Positions 15,313 to 23,618 are shown, counted from the stretch's first letter. The stretch is 24,231 nucleotides of DNA from an uncultured Coriobacteriaceae bacterium (GCA_900550055.1 URQU01000028.1:1-24231); one strand, 5' to 3'. The notes: generated by a model not told the origin, from the sequence alone. Translations and numbers: made by a program.

Positions 15313-15471
15313 CCGATTTTCGCCCAAACGCAAATCTATATATTGTGGTTGGCGAAGCACCTTGCGCACCATATGGAAACCACCCCCGAAAGCACCCGAT
15401 TTGCGAATGAATCGGGCAGGTTACAAGGGGTCAACGCCTGTGCAAAACCGCCCAAAACGTGCCGCAAGATG

Positions 15472-15500
15472 TTGCGAAGTGGGATGAAGTGGGGTAGAAT
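15472..15500 (+). promoter_or_regulatory. mraZ promoter with MraZ boxes in its spacer (cluster III)
   Basis: The -35 TTGCGA (15472-15477) and -10 TAGAAT (15495-15500) are 17 bases apart. Inside the spacer AAGTGGG is repeated at 15477-15483 and 15487-15493, exactly 10 bases apart. MraZ bound here would block polymerase, the known autorepression layout. Transcription should start near 15507. Confidence 0.75.
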
Positions 15501-15544
15501 CCCAAACACCGAACGGAGCAAACGGAAAGCAGCGGAAGGAAGGC

Positions 15545-15994
15545 ATGGCAGAAGGCGTCGACAAGCCGATCGACATGAACGGCTCCTACCGACACAAGGT
15601 AGACGCCAAGGGCCGTATGTCTTTGCCCGCCGCGTTTCGCAAGGTCCTTTCGGAAGATCTGGTGGTAACCCTCAGCCCCGATGACGAGTGCTTGTACGCA
15701 TTCGAGCCCCAGGCGTTCGAGGACTGGATCGTGTCGCTGTTCGATAGCAAGTTCGGCGGCTACGACCCCACGTCCAAGGCCCACGTCGGCTTGCGCCGCA
15801 AGCTGAAGAGCCGCGCCAACAACGTCAGCGTCGACAACGCCGGGCGTATCGGCATCCCCGCCGAGCTGCGTCAGAAGGCCGGCATCGACAAGGACGTCGT
15901 CGCATTGGGCAACACGGGCTACTTCGAGATCTGGGACGCAAAGCGCTTCGATGAGCAGGATGACGACATCGACCTGAGCGTGTTGTTCAGCTAA
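15545..15994 (+). CDS. mraZ: Transcriptional regulator MraZ
   Basis: MraZ is the DNA-binding regulator of the dcw operon and represses its own promoter in species studied. It has 149 residues, normal length. ATG 15545 follows GGAAGGAAGG. Two SpoVT/AbrB-like domains are visible, each with the DxxxR signature: D20-R24 in DAKGRMSLP and D97-R101 in DNAGRIGIP. The protein is known to form ring-shaped oligomers that bind tandem TGGG-type repeats. Such repeats are present in the promoter just upstream and in two further clusters. The stop is 9 bases before the rsmH start. The tail ends in an acidic DEQDDDIDLS stretch. Confidence 0.97.
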   Translation: MAEGVDKPIDMNGSYRHKVDAKGRMSLPAAFRKVLSEDLVVTLSPDDECLYAFEPQAFEDWIVSLFDSKFGGYDPTSKAHVGLRRKLKSRANNVSVDNAGRIGIPAELRQKAGIDKDVVALGNTGYFEIWDAKRFDEQDDDIDLSVLFS

Positions 15995-16003
15995 TCGGAA
16001 GGC

Positions 16004-16972
16004 GTGAGCGAATTGGCAAACCAAGAGTTTCGGCATATACCGGTCCTGCTCCCCGAGTGCCTCGAGCACTTGAACCTCAAACCGCAGCAGACGTTCGTGG
16101 ACGCAACGCTCGGCGGGGCAGGGCATTCCTTCGAAGTTGCCCAGCGCATCGGATGCGGGGGCACCCTCATCGGCATCGATCAGGACGACGTGGCGCTTGC
16201 CGCGGCCGCCCGCAAACTCGGCTCGCTGCCCGATGAGCTGCGCCCGCATCTGGAACTGGTGCGCAACAACTTCGGCAACATGGACGAAGCGCTTCTGAGC
16301 GTGGATGTTCCCGGTGTGGACGCGTTTTTGTTCGACATCGGCGTATCCTCCGTTCAGATAGACACGCCATCACGGGGCTTCTCCTTCAAGGAGGATGGCC
16401 CGCTTGATATGAGGATGGATCCGGGGAAAAACACCCTAACCGCAGCAGAGGTCGTGAACACCTACAACGCAGCAGACCTCACTCGGATCATCCGCTCCTA
16501 CTCCGATGAGCGGTGGGCCAGCCGCATCGCGGACTTCATCGTCCGCGCCCGCGAGAAGGCCCCGCTTGAAACGAGCGCGCAGCTGGTCGACGTCATCAAG
16601 GCGGCCATCCCGGCAAGCGCGCGCCGCGCCGGCGGACACCCTGCCAAGCGCACGTTCCAAGCCCTGCGCATCGAGGTGAACGGCGAGCTCGACGTTCTGA
16701 AAAGCGGCTTGGAAGCTGCCATCCGCTGGGCGAACCCCGGCGGGCGCATCTGCGTGATCAGCTACCACTCGCTTGAGGACCGCATCGTCAAGGATATGTT
16801 CCAAAGCTTCGCGAACCGCTGCACCTGCCCGCCCGATCTTCCGGTGTGCATGTGCGGCAAGGAGCCGATACTCAAGGTGCTTACCCGAAAGCCCATCGTC
16901 CCCACGGCCGATGAGATAGCGCGCAACCCCCGCGCCCGCAGCGCTAAGCTGCGTGTGGCGCAGAAGCTGTAG
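16004..16972 (+). CDS. rsmH: 16S rRNA (cytosine-1402-N4) methyltransferase
   Basis: The enzyme methylates N4 of C1402 in the ribosomal decoding centre using S-adenosylmethionine. It has 322 residues from GTG 16004. Here GGAAGG is only 1 base upstream, so an in-frame TTG at 16013, 10 bases from that site, is a real alternative. Conserved stretches are HIPVLLPECLE, FVDATLGGAGHSFE (SAM loop), IGIDQDD, FDIGVSSVQIDTPSRGFSFKEDGPLDMRMD, VISYHSLEDRIVKDMF and the C-terminal KPIVPTADEIARNPRARSAKLRVAQKL. A Cys cluster (CTCPPDLPVCMCGK) lies before the C terminus, as in many family members. It is the second gene of the dcw cluster, as usual. Confidence 0.97.
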   Translation: MSELANQEFRHIPVLLPECLEHLNLKPQQTFVDATLGGAGHSFEVAQRIGCGGTLIGIDQDDVALAAAARKLGSLPDELRPHLELVRNNFGNMDEALLSVDVPGVDAFLFDIGVSSVQIDTPSRGFSFKEDGPLDMRMDPGKNTLTAAEVVNTYNAADLTRIIRSYSDERWASRIADFIVRAREKAPLETSAQLVDVIKAAIPASARRAGGHPAKRTFQALRIEVNGELDVLKSGLEAAIRWANPGGRICVISYHSLEDRIVKDMFQSFANRCTCPPDLPVCMCGKEPILKVLTRKPIVPTADEIARNPRARSAKLRVAQKL

Positions 16973-17067
16973 CGCAGCGCAACAAAAGCAGCAACACGAC
17001 AACCAAGCGAACTTGTTCGCGCAACGTGCCACCGTAAACGAAGCAGAAACACGAAAGGAGGTGGAGC

Positions 17068-17532
17068 ATGAGCGCGCAGCCTGCGTATTCCCTGTATCCC
17101 GAACGCGCCGTCGAGCGCGCCCCGCGCACGCGCATCTCCGTCGTGCCCGGTCAGCGCACCCGTACCGCCGCTCCCGCCTCCACCGTCACGCCCGGCCTCG
17201 TGCTGAAGGCCGCGATCATCGTCATGGCGGTTTTGGCCCTGGTCGGCATCGCAAGCCTCACCCTTTCGGCGGCGACCGTCACCACCTCCATGCAATCCCA
17301 GGCGCTTTCCAGCCAGATCGACGATGCCCGCGCAGAGGGCAGCTCGCTCGAGGTCACGCAAAGCCTGCTTTCCAACTCCACCCGCGTGCGCATGCAGGCC
17401 GAGAAGCTCGGCATGGCGGCGCCTGCGGAAGTGGGTACCATCGACATGCCCGAAGACGTGGTTTCCACCAACGACGATGGGTCGCTTTCCCTGTCCCGAA
17501 GCGTGGAGACCGCCACCAACGCCGGGGAGTAG
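17068..17532 (+). CDS. ftsL: FtsL-like septum protein
   Basis: The protein has 154 residues. ATG 17068 has a near-perfect AAAGGAGGT upstream. The layout is a cytoplasmic basic N terminus (1-43), one membrane helix (about 44-68), a coiled-coil stretch (about 72-112, SQIDDARAEGSSLEVTQSLLSNSTRVRMQAEKLGM) and a polar acidic tail rich in Ser/Thr. This is the FtsL/DivIC plan, and the position between rsmH and ftsI is the standard ftsL position. Sequence identity in this family is always low, so the call rests on topology and synteny. In the divisome FtsL pairs with FtsB/DivIC and activates FtsW-FtsI. The gene ends 6 bases before ftsI. Confidence 0.85.
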   Translation: MSAQPAYSLYPERAVERAPRTRISVVPGQRTRTAAPASTVTPGLVLKAAIIVMAVLALVGIASLTLSAATVTTSMQSQALSSQIDDARAEGSSLEVTQSLLSNSTRVRMQAEKLGMAAPAEVGTIDMPEDVVSTNDDGSLSLSRSVETATNAGE

Positions 17533-17538
17533 CCCGTT

Positions 17539-19587
17539 ATGCAGAATCGAAACCGCCCGCCGCGCAACGACGGCGGCGCCCGCGATGCCCAGCGTCGCGC
17601 CAACAACAGCAGATCCGGCCGTTCGTCAGGCCAACACGCAAGCCGCACCGACGCCCGCAGCGCATACCGCTCCGGGCGTCACGGCGCTTCGGGGCGCAGC
17701 CGCTCCCACGCCGCGCGCCCTGAGCGCGATGCGCGCGCGTCCCGCTCGCGAAACGGCGCATCCCGCCAACAGCCCGCCCAGCCCAAATCGGGCGTTGCGG
17801 GCTTTCTCGCGTTCCTCGATGCCGAGCGCGCGTTCGCGCCGCTCGTCCTGTTCGCCCTTGTCGTGGTGTTGTTCTTCGGCAAGCTCGTGTGGCTGCAGGT
17901 CATCAAGGCCCCCGAGTTCACCGAGCAGGCCCAGGCGCAGCGCACCTCCAAGATCGTGCTCGAGCCGCGACGCGGCACCATTTACGACCGCAACGGCGTG
18001 GTGCTCGCCACCAGCGTCGACGCGACCACCATCTACGTCAATCCCGCCGAGGTGAGCGACCCCAACCTGACTGCGGGCATCCTGGCGCAGGTGCTCGGCG
18101 GCGAGGCGAAGGACTACCTGGAGAAGGTCACCGCAAGCGACACGTTCTACTCCATCATCAAGCGCAAGGCCGACACCTCCGTCGGCGACGAGGTCAAGCA
18201 GCTGGCCTCCGAGCGCGTCGAGGAGGCGCAGAACAAGGAAACGGCCGACGCCAAGGCGGCAGGCCGCAAGGCCGAAACCATCGCCTCGGGCATCCACTAC
18301 GTCTCCGAAAGCCGTCGCGAGTACCCGAACGCCCAGGTGGGCGGCCAGGTGGTCGGTGCGTGCAGCATCGGCGTGGATTCGGACACGAACCGCGAATACT
18401 ATTACGGCATCTGCGGCCTTGAGGCGGAGTACAACGACGTGCTGTCCGGAACGCCCGGCTACATGGAGCAGGAATACGGCCAGACCGGCCAGCTCATCCC
18501 CAGCGGCACGCACGAGAAGGTGGATGCCATCGACGGGCAGGACATCGTCGTGTCCATCGACATCGAGCTGCAGCGCCAGGTGGAGGACTCCCTGACGTCG
18601 GGCTGCAAAGGCCTTAACGCCACGGGCGGCTCCGCCGTGCTCATGGACGGTTCCACCGGCGAGATCTACGCCGCCGCATCCCTTCCGCTGTTCAACCCCG
18701 CCGATCGAAGCGAGGTCAAGGAAGGCGCCATGCAGCTCAAGTGCGTGACCGACCTGTTCGAGCCCGGCTCCATCTTCAAGTCGGTCTCTGCCATGGCCAT
18801 TTTGGAGACAGGCACGCTCACGCCCGATTCCGAGCTGTTCTGCCCGGCATCGATCACCGCCGACGGCTACACCATCTCCGATGCCCACGAGCGCGGCGAT
18901 GCCACGTTCACGCTGCGCCAGATCCTCGACCAGTCCTCCAACGTCGGCATCTCGCTTGCCACGGAGAAGATGGGCTTCGAGGAACTGTACAACCACATCG
19001 TCCGCTACAACCTGCACTCCGATACCGGCGTGGATTATCCCGGCGAGGGGGAGGAGGGCACAGACGTGCTCGGCATGCTCGCGCTCTACGACCAGTGGTC
19101 GGCCGTGCAGGCGTACAACGTCTCGTTCGGCCAAGGCGTGTCGGTCACCCCGCTGCAGATGACGCGCTTCTACGGCGCCATCGTCAACAACGGCGTCGAG
19201 TGCGTGCCGCACTTCCTCATCGGCAAGCCGCAAAGCGGCACCACCCCTACCTACGACACCACCCAGGTCATCGACAACACCGACGCGCTTAGCGACATGC
19301 AGTCGATGCTCAAGACCGTCGTCACCGACGGCACGGGTAAGAAGGCCGCCATCGACGGCTTCAACGTGGCGGGCAAGACCTCCACGGCCGAGATCTACGA
19401 TGAGGAGAACGGCGGCTACCGCAAGAACGTGTGCAACTTGGCGTTCACGGGCTTTTTGGCGGATTCGTCAAGCAAACTCGTATGCTTTGTGGGCGCAAAT
19501 GAGGTTCCTGGGGACGGTGTCGTCACGCCTATCTTTAAGGATATAATGACTGCAGCAATCGATCGATTCGGGATTACGTCTGAGTGA
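17539..19587 (+). CDS. ftsI: Septal peptidoglycan transpeptidase (class B PBP, FtsI/PBP3-like)
   Basis: The protein has 682 residues; GGGGAG precedes ATG 17539. Residues 1-95 are a cytoplasmic, very basic Arg/Ser/Ala-rich tail. One membrane helix (about 99-122) is followed by the PBP dimerisation domain (IVLEPRRGTIYDRNGVVLATS), which carries a charged helical insert (about 205-250). The transpeptidase domain comes last. The active-site set is S411-x-x-K414 (EPGSIFKS), S466-S467-N468, and K613-T614-S615 where KTG is usual (AGKTSTAE). No PASTA domains are present. It cross-links septal peptidoglycan with a SEDS partner (FtsW), whose gene is expected beyond murD, outside the window. The KTS variant is the main oddity. 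Confidence 0.93.
   Translation: MQNRNRPPRNDGGARDAQRRANNSRSGRSSGQHASRTDARSAYRSGRHGASGRSRSHAARPERDARASRSRNGASRQQPAQPKSGVAGFLAFLDAERAFAPLVLFALVVVLFFGKLVWLQVIKAPEFTEQAQAQRTSKIVLEPRRGTIYDRNGVVLATSVDATTIYVNPAEVSDPNLTAGILAQVLGGEAKDYLEKVTASDTFYSIIKRKADTSVGDEVKQLASERVEEAQNKETADAKAAGRKAETIASGIHYVSESRREYPNAQVGGQVVGACSIGVDSDTNREYYYGICGLEAEYNDVLSGTPGYMEQEYGQTGQLIPSGTHEKVDAIDGQDIVVSIDIELQRQVEDSLTSGCKGLNATGGSAVLMDGSTGEIYAAASLPLFNPADRSEVKEGAMQLKCVTDLFEPGSIFKSVSAMAILETGTLTPDSELFCPASITADGYTISDAHERGDATFTLRQILDQSSNVGISLATEKMGFEELYNHIVRYNLHSDTGVDYPGEGEEGTDVLGMLALYDQWSAVQAYNVSFGQGVSVTPLQMTRFYGAIVNNGVECVPHFLIGKPQSGTTPTYDTTQVIDNTDALSDMQSMLKTVVTDGTGKKAAIDGFNVAGKTSTAEIYDEENGGYRKNVCNLAFTGFLADSSSKLVCFVGANEVPGDGVVTPIFKDIMTAAIDRFGITSE
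19520..19547 (+). promoter_or_regulatory. Possible internal promoter for murE
   Basis: TCGTCA (19520-19525) and a perfect TATAAT (19542-19547) are 16 bases apart, inside the 3' end of ftsI. Transcription would start near 19554, about 43 bases before murE. The surrounding DNA is AT-richer than the rest of the operon. Confidence 0.45.
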
Positions 19588-19596
19588 GGTATCCAA

Positions 19597-21090
19597 ATGG
19601 GTAAGACCTGTACCGAACTGTTTGAAGGCATGGACTGCACCATCATCGGCAATGCGCAAGATGAGGTTGAGGGCATCGCCTATCGAAGTGATAAAGTCAA
19701 GCCCGGCGACGCGTTCTTCTGCATCGTCGGCATGAAAACCGATGGCCACACCTTCGCCCAGGACGCTATCGACCGCGGCGCGAAGGTGCTCGTGGTGGAG
19801 CGCAAGGTCTATCTGGCCGACGCCACCAACGTCACGGAAGTGGTCGTCTCCGATACGCGCAAGGCTATGGCCGAGGCGTCGGCGCGCTTCTACGACGATC
19901 CGTCGCGCGCGCTTTCGCTGGTTGGCGTCACGGGCACGAACGGCAAAACCACCACCACGTACCTGGTGGAGCATATCGCCCGCGTGGCGGGCAAGCGTAC
20001 GGGCGTCATCGGCACCGTGGGCACCGTCATCGGCGATGAGCACGAGAAGTCCTCGCACACCACGCCGGAATCGCCCGACCTGCAGCATCTGCTCGCCCGC
20101 ATGCGCGATGCGCGCTGCGACGTGGTCGCCATGGAGGTCTCCAGCCACGCGCTCGACCTCGAGCGTACGTTCGCCTCGTCGTTCGCGGTCACGGCGTTCT
20201 CCAACCTGACGCAGGACCACCTCGACTACCATCACACCTTCGAGGCTTATTTCGAGGCCAAGGCGCGCCTGTTCAGCAAGGATTATCCTGCCCGTCGCGT
20301 CATCTGCATCGACGACAAGTGGGGCAAGGAGCTGCTGCGCCGCTGCTCGGAGGCCGGCGATAGCGTGGTCACCACGGGCTTCGACCGCTCGGCGCTCATC
20401 CATCCCAAGGATGTGCGGTACTATCCTACGCACACCTCCATCACGCTCAACGTGCGCGGCTCCTACTATGAGTTCGACTACCCGCTCGTGGGCAAGTTCA
20501 ACGTCGAGAACATCATGTGCGCGTTCGGCATCGGCATCCAGCTCGGCATCGGCGTGTCCACCATCATCGACGCGCTGCGCGAGGCCCCGCAGATCCCGGG
20601 CCGCCTCGAGCGCGTGCATACGCCGCATGACGGCGGCGTGTCGGTGTTCGTCGACTACGCGCATACCCCCGACGCCTTGGAGAAGGCCTTAGGCTCCATC
20701 ATGGCGCTCACGCCCGGCCGCACCATCTGCGTGTTCGGCTGCGGAGGCGACCGCGATGCGTCCAAGCGCCCCATCATGGGCCGCGCTGCGCTTGCGGCCG
20801 ACCATGCCGTGGTCACGTCCGACAATCCCCGTACCGAGGACCCCGATGCCATCATCGCCGATATCGTGGCGGGCATGGGGCAGGGCGAGGGCCGCTTCGA
20901 CGTGCAGCCCGACCGCCGCGCCGCCATCGCGCGCGCCATCGAGCTTGCCGAACCCGGCGATTCCATCCTGGTGGCCGGCAAGGGCCATGAGGATTATCAG
21001 CTCGTAGGTAAGGAAGTGCTCTCCTTCGACGACCGCGTCGTCGCCCGCGAGGAGCTTGAACGTGCATTCGGCGAAGGGGCTTGTGAGTAA
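19597..21090 (+). CDS. murE: UDP-MurNAc-L-Ala-D-Glu:meso-diaminopimelate ligase
   Basis: The enzyme adds the third stem residue of the peptidoglycan precursor in the cytoplasm, using ATP. It has 497 residues. Its ribosome site GAGG (19586-19589) overlaps the ftsI stop codon. Visible parts are an N-terminal UMP-binding domain (about 1-105), P-loop GVTGTNGKT (110-118), HTTPESPD, MEVSSHAL, NLTQDHLDYH and YFEAKARLF with the Lys (K222) that is carbamylated in the family. The C-terminal domain has GRLERV, VFVDYAHTPDALE and DNPR at 409-412. DNPR is the signature of meso-diaminopimelate-adding enzymes, whereas lysine-adding ones differ at this motif. The cell wall should therefore contain meso-DAP. 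The gene is 3 bases from murF. Confidence 0.97.
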   Translation: MGKTCTELFEGMDCTIIGNAQDEVEGIAYRSDKVKPGDAFFCIVGMKTDGHTFAQDAIDRGAKVLVVERKVYLADATNVTEVVVSDTRKAMAEASARFYDDPSRALSLVGVTGTNGKTTTTYLVEHIARVAGKRTGVIGTVGTVIGDEHEKSSHTTPESPDLQHLLARMRDARCDVVAMEVSSHALDLERTFASSFAVTAFSNLTQDHLDYHHTFEAYFEAKARLFSKDYPARRVICIDDKWGKELLRRCSEAGDSVVTTGFDRSALIHPKDVRYYPTHTSITLNVRGSYYEFDYPLVGKFNVENIMCAFGIGIQLGIGVSTIIDALREAPQIPGRLERVHTPHDGGVSVFVDYAHTPDALEKALGSIMALTPGRTICVFGCGGDRDASKRPIMGRAALAADHAVVTSDNPRTEDPDAIIADIVAGMGQGEGRFDVQPDRRAAIARAIELAEPGDSILVAGKGHEDYQLVGKEVLSFDDRVVAREELERAFGEGACE

Positions 21091-21093
21091 CCA

Positions 21094-22575
21094 ATGCGTT
21101 TCACCATCAACGAAGCCGCCCGTGCCACGGGCGGCTCCTTTTCCATCGACCCTGTAAGCGATCAGGCGGAGATCACCAGCTTGACCTGGGATTCCCGTAA
21201 CGTCGAACCTGGGGCGCTCTACGTTGCGCTGCCCGGCGAGCGGGTGGACGGTCATGCGTTCGCCGCTGCAGCCGTGGCTGCGGGCGCGATATGCGTGCTC
21301 GCGCAGCACGCGCTCGACCAGGCTTCGACAGACGAAATAGCCGCCGCCGGGGCCGCCGTCATCCAGGTCCCCGATACCCAGGCCGCCGTCACAGCGCTTG
21401 CGCGCGCATGGCGCGATCGCCTTGAGGGCCGCGTCATCGGCATCACCGGGTCCACGGGCAAGACCACCACGAAAAACCTCGTGCGCGACGTGCTCGCCGC
21501 CGCTGGCAGCGTGTGCGCCACGAAGGGCAACCAGAACAACGAGCTCGGCGTTCCCAACACCGTGCTGGCCGCTCGGGCCGACACGCGAAACGTCATCGTC
21601 GAGATGGGCATGCGCGGCCTTCACCAGCTCGAGGAGCTGTGCGGGTTCGTGCGCCCGCAATGGGGTCTTGTCACCAACGTCGGCGAAAGCCATATCGAGC
21701 TTCTCGGCAGCCGACGCAACATCGCTCGCGCCAAGGCCGAGCTCCTCGAGGCGCTGCCCGCAGGCGGCATGGCGTTCGTCAACGCCGCAAACGACATGAC
21801 GCCCGAGCTGCTCGAGTTCGCCGACCTGGATTCCCGCGGCGTCACGTGCGTGCTCTATGACGGCACAGCCGAGGCCGCCGGGCGTCGCGCGGCCCTTTCC
21901 GCCGACGAAGCAGCGCGCCCGGCCGTGTGGTCCGAGGATGTTCGCCTCGATGCGGCGGGCTGCCCGCGTTTCACGCTGTGCGCCTGCGGCTTCGACGGCA
22001 TGACCGAGCCCGTGCGCGTGGATTGTGCGCTCGAGCTGCGCGGCATGCACAACGTATCCAACGCCTGCTCCGCCGCCGCCGTCGGTTTCGCCGCCGGCAT
22101 GGGAGCCGCGCAGGTCGCCGAATCGCTCTCGGGCGCCAAGCCCGAGGCGGGCCGTCAGGAGGTCCTCCAGGCGCCGGGCGGCTTCACCGTCATCAACGAC
22201 GCCTACAATGCGAACCCCGATTCCATGCGCGCCTCGCTTTCCACGTTCGCCGCGCTCGATGTGGCCGGCGCGCGCATCGCCGTGCTCGGCGACATGGGCG
22301 AGCTCGGCTTCTTCGCGCCTCAGCTGCACGAGGAGGTGGGCGCCTTCGCCGCCGCATGCGGGCTTGATCGCCTGGTGTGCGTCGGCCAGCTTGCCCAGGG
22401 CATCGCGGCCGGTGCTCAAAAGGCCGGCATGCCCGCCGACCGCATCGCGCTCGTTGCCGACGGCGCCGCCGCGCTTGCCGACGTTCGCGAGCATGTGGCT
22501 TCCGGCAGCGCGGTGCTCGTGAAGGCCTCGCATTTCATGGCCCTTGAGAAAGTGGTGGAAGGATTGGTTGGATAG
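21094..22575 (+). CDS. murF: UDP-MurNAc-tripeptide:D-Ala-D-Ala ligase
   Basis: The enzyme adds D-Ala-D-Ala to complete the UDP-MurNAc-pentapeptide. It has 493 residues. It starts 3 bases after murE with only a weak GTGAG site, so translational coupling is likely. Visible features are the N-terminal substrate domain with LTWDSRNVEPGALYVALPGERVDGHAF, P-loop GITGSTGKT (116-124), KGNQNNELGVPNTVL, VEMGMRGLHQLEEL, NVGESHIELLGS and the Lys in RAKAELLEAL. The C-terminal domain has VINDAYNANPDSM and VLGDMGELG. An Ala-rich stretch with a small extra segment (about 255-290) separates the central and C-terminal parts. The catalytic features look complete. Confidence 0.97.
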   Translation: MRFTINEAARATGGSFSIDPVSDQAEITSLTWDSRNVEPGALYVALPGERVDGHAFAAAAVAAGAICVLAQHALDQASTDEIAAAGAAVIQVPDTQAAVTALARAWRDRLEGRVIGITGSTGKTTTKNLVRDVLAAAGSVCATKGNQNNELGVPNTVLAARADTRNVIVEMGMRGLHQLEELCGFVRPQWGLVTNVGESHIELLGSRRNIARAKAELLEALPAGGMAFVNAANDMTPELLEFADLDSRGVTCVLYDGTAEAAGRRAALSADEAARPAVWSEDVRLDAAGCPRFTLCACGFDGMTEPVRVDCALELRGMHNVSNACSAAAVGFAAGMGAAQVAESLSGAKPEAGRQEVLQAPGGFTVINDAYNANPDSMRASLSTFAALDVAGARIAVLGDMGELGFFAPQLHEEVGAFAAACGLDRLVCVGQLAQGIAAGAQKAGMPADRIALVADGAAALADVREHVASGSAVLVKASHFMALEKVVEGLVG

Positions 22576-22577
22576 CT

Positions 22578-23615
22578 ATGTTGCACATATTCGCGTCATA
22601 CCCCACGTTTCTGGTGTTTTTGGCCATCGTGTTCGCCATCGCGGTCACCATGGTGCTTATGCCGGCGTGGATCAAGTTCCTCAAATCAAGCCATATCGGC
22701 CAGCAGGTGCGCGCCGACGGCCCTGAAAGCCATTTGGTGAAGCAAGGCACGCCCACCATGGGCGGCGTCATCATGCTCGTCGCCGTCATCCTTACGGCGC
22801 TGGTGGTGGGCCACCCCACGCCCGAGACGTTCGCGCTGCTCATCGCCACCGTGCTCACGGGCTGCCTGGGCCTTATCGACGATGCTGAGAAGGTGGTCAA
22901 GGAGCGCAGCCTGGGTCTTACCCCGAAAGCCAAGCTGGTGGGCCAGTTCCTCATCTCCACGGTCTTCGGCCTGGTGGCCGTCAACGTGATGGGCATCGCC
23001 CCCACAATCGAGATCCCGTTCATCTACACGTTCGACCTGGGCGTGCTCACCACGCACTTCGGTGCCGTGGAGGTGCCGTGGCTCTACATCATCTTCGTGG
23101 ACATCCTGCTCATGGGCATGTGCAACGCCGTGAACCTCACCGACGGCCTTGACGGCCTGGCCGCAGGCACGGTCATGATCGTCATGATCGTCATGGCCGC
23201 CATCGCCTACCGCTCCGACATGCTCGACTCGGCCATCTTCGCCGCTGCGCTCGCCGGCGCCTGCGTGGGCTTTCTGTGGTTCAACTCGTTTCCCGCCGAT
23301 ATCTTCATGGGCGATACGGGCTCGCTTGCCCTTGGCATGGCGCTCGGCTGCCTTGCGGTGTTCACCAAGTCCGAGTTCATCGTGCTCATCATCGGCGGCC
23401 TGTTCGTGGCCGAGGCGCTGTCGGTCATGATCCAGGTGTTCTACTACAAGAAAACCCATAAGCGCATCTTCCTCATGGCCCCGCTTCATCATCATTTCGA
23501 GAAGAAGGGCTGGTCTGAGACGAAGGTCGTCGTGCGCTTCTGGATCGTCTCCGGCGTGCTGGCCGCGCTCGGCTTCGCCGTGTACTTCGCAGAGACTTTG
23601 ATGGCGGTGGCATAG
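22578..23615 (+). CDS. mraY: Phospho-N-acetylmuramoyl-pentapeptide transferase
   Basis: MraY transfers phospho-MurNAc-pentapeptide from UDP to undecaprenyl phosphate, making lipid I on the inner face of the membrane. It has 345 residues with about ten membrane helices. ATG 22578 is 2 bases after the murF stop, with GGAAGG/GGATAG-like sites overlapping the end of murF. Catalytic and substrate motifs are present: KQGTPTMGG, the aspartate pair D101-D102 in GLIDDAEKV, N186-L-T-D189-G-L-D192-G, FMGDTGSLALG, and the His triplet 304-306 in PLHHHFEKKGWSE. Its product is converted to lipid II by MurG (not in the window) and flipped by MurJ. Confidence 0.98.
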   Translation: MLHIFASYPTFLVFLAIVFAIAVTMVLMPAWIKFLKSSHIGQQVRADGPESHLVKQGTPTMGGVIMLVAVILTALVVGHPTPETFALLIATVLTGCLGLIDDAEKVVKERSLGLTPKAKLVGQFLISTVFGLVAVNVMGIAPTIEIPFIYTFDLGVLTTHFGAVEVPWLYIIFVDILLMGMCNAVNLTDGLDGLAAGTVMIVMIVMAAIAYRSDMLDSAIFAAALAGACVGFLWFNSFPADIFMGDTGSLALGMALGCLAVFTKSEFIVLIIGGLFVAEALSVMIQVFYYKKTHKRIFLMAPLHHHFEKKGWSETKVVVRFWIVSGVLAALGFAVYFAETLMAVA

Positions 23616-23618
23616 GCT

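Noticed and set aside
17007..17020. Perfect palindrome GCGAAC-TT-GTTCGC before ftsL, resembling a LexA box
   Set aside because: The LexA consensus as I know it (GAAC-N4-GTTC) has a 4-base centre; here it is 2 bases, and no promoter fits around it.
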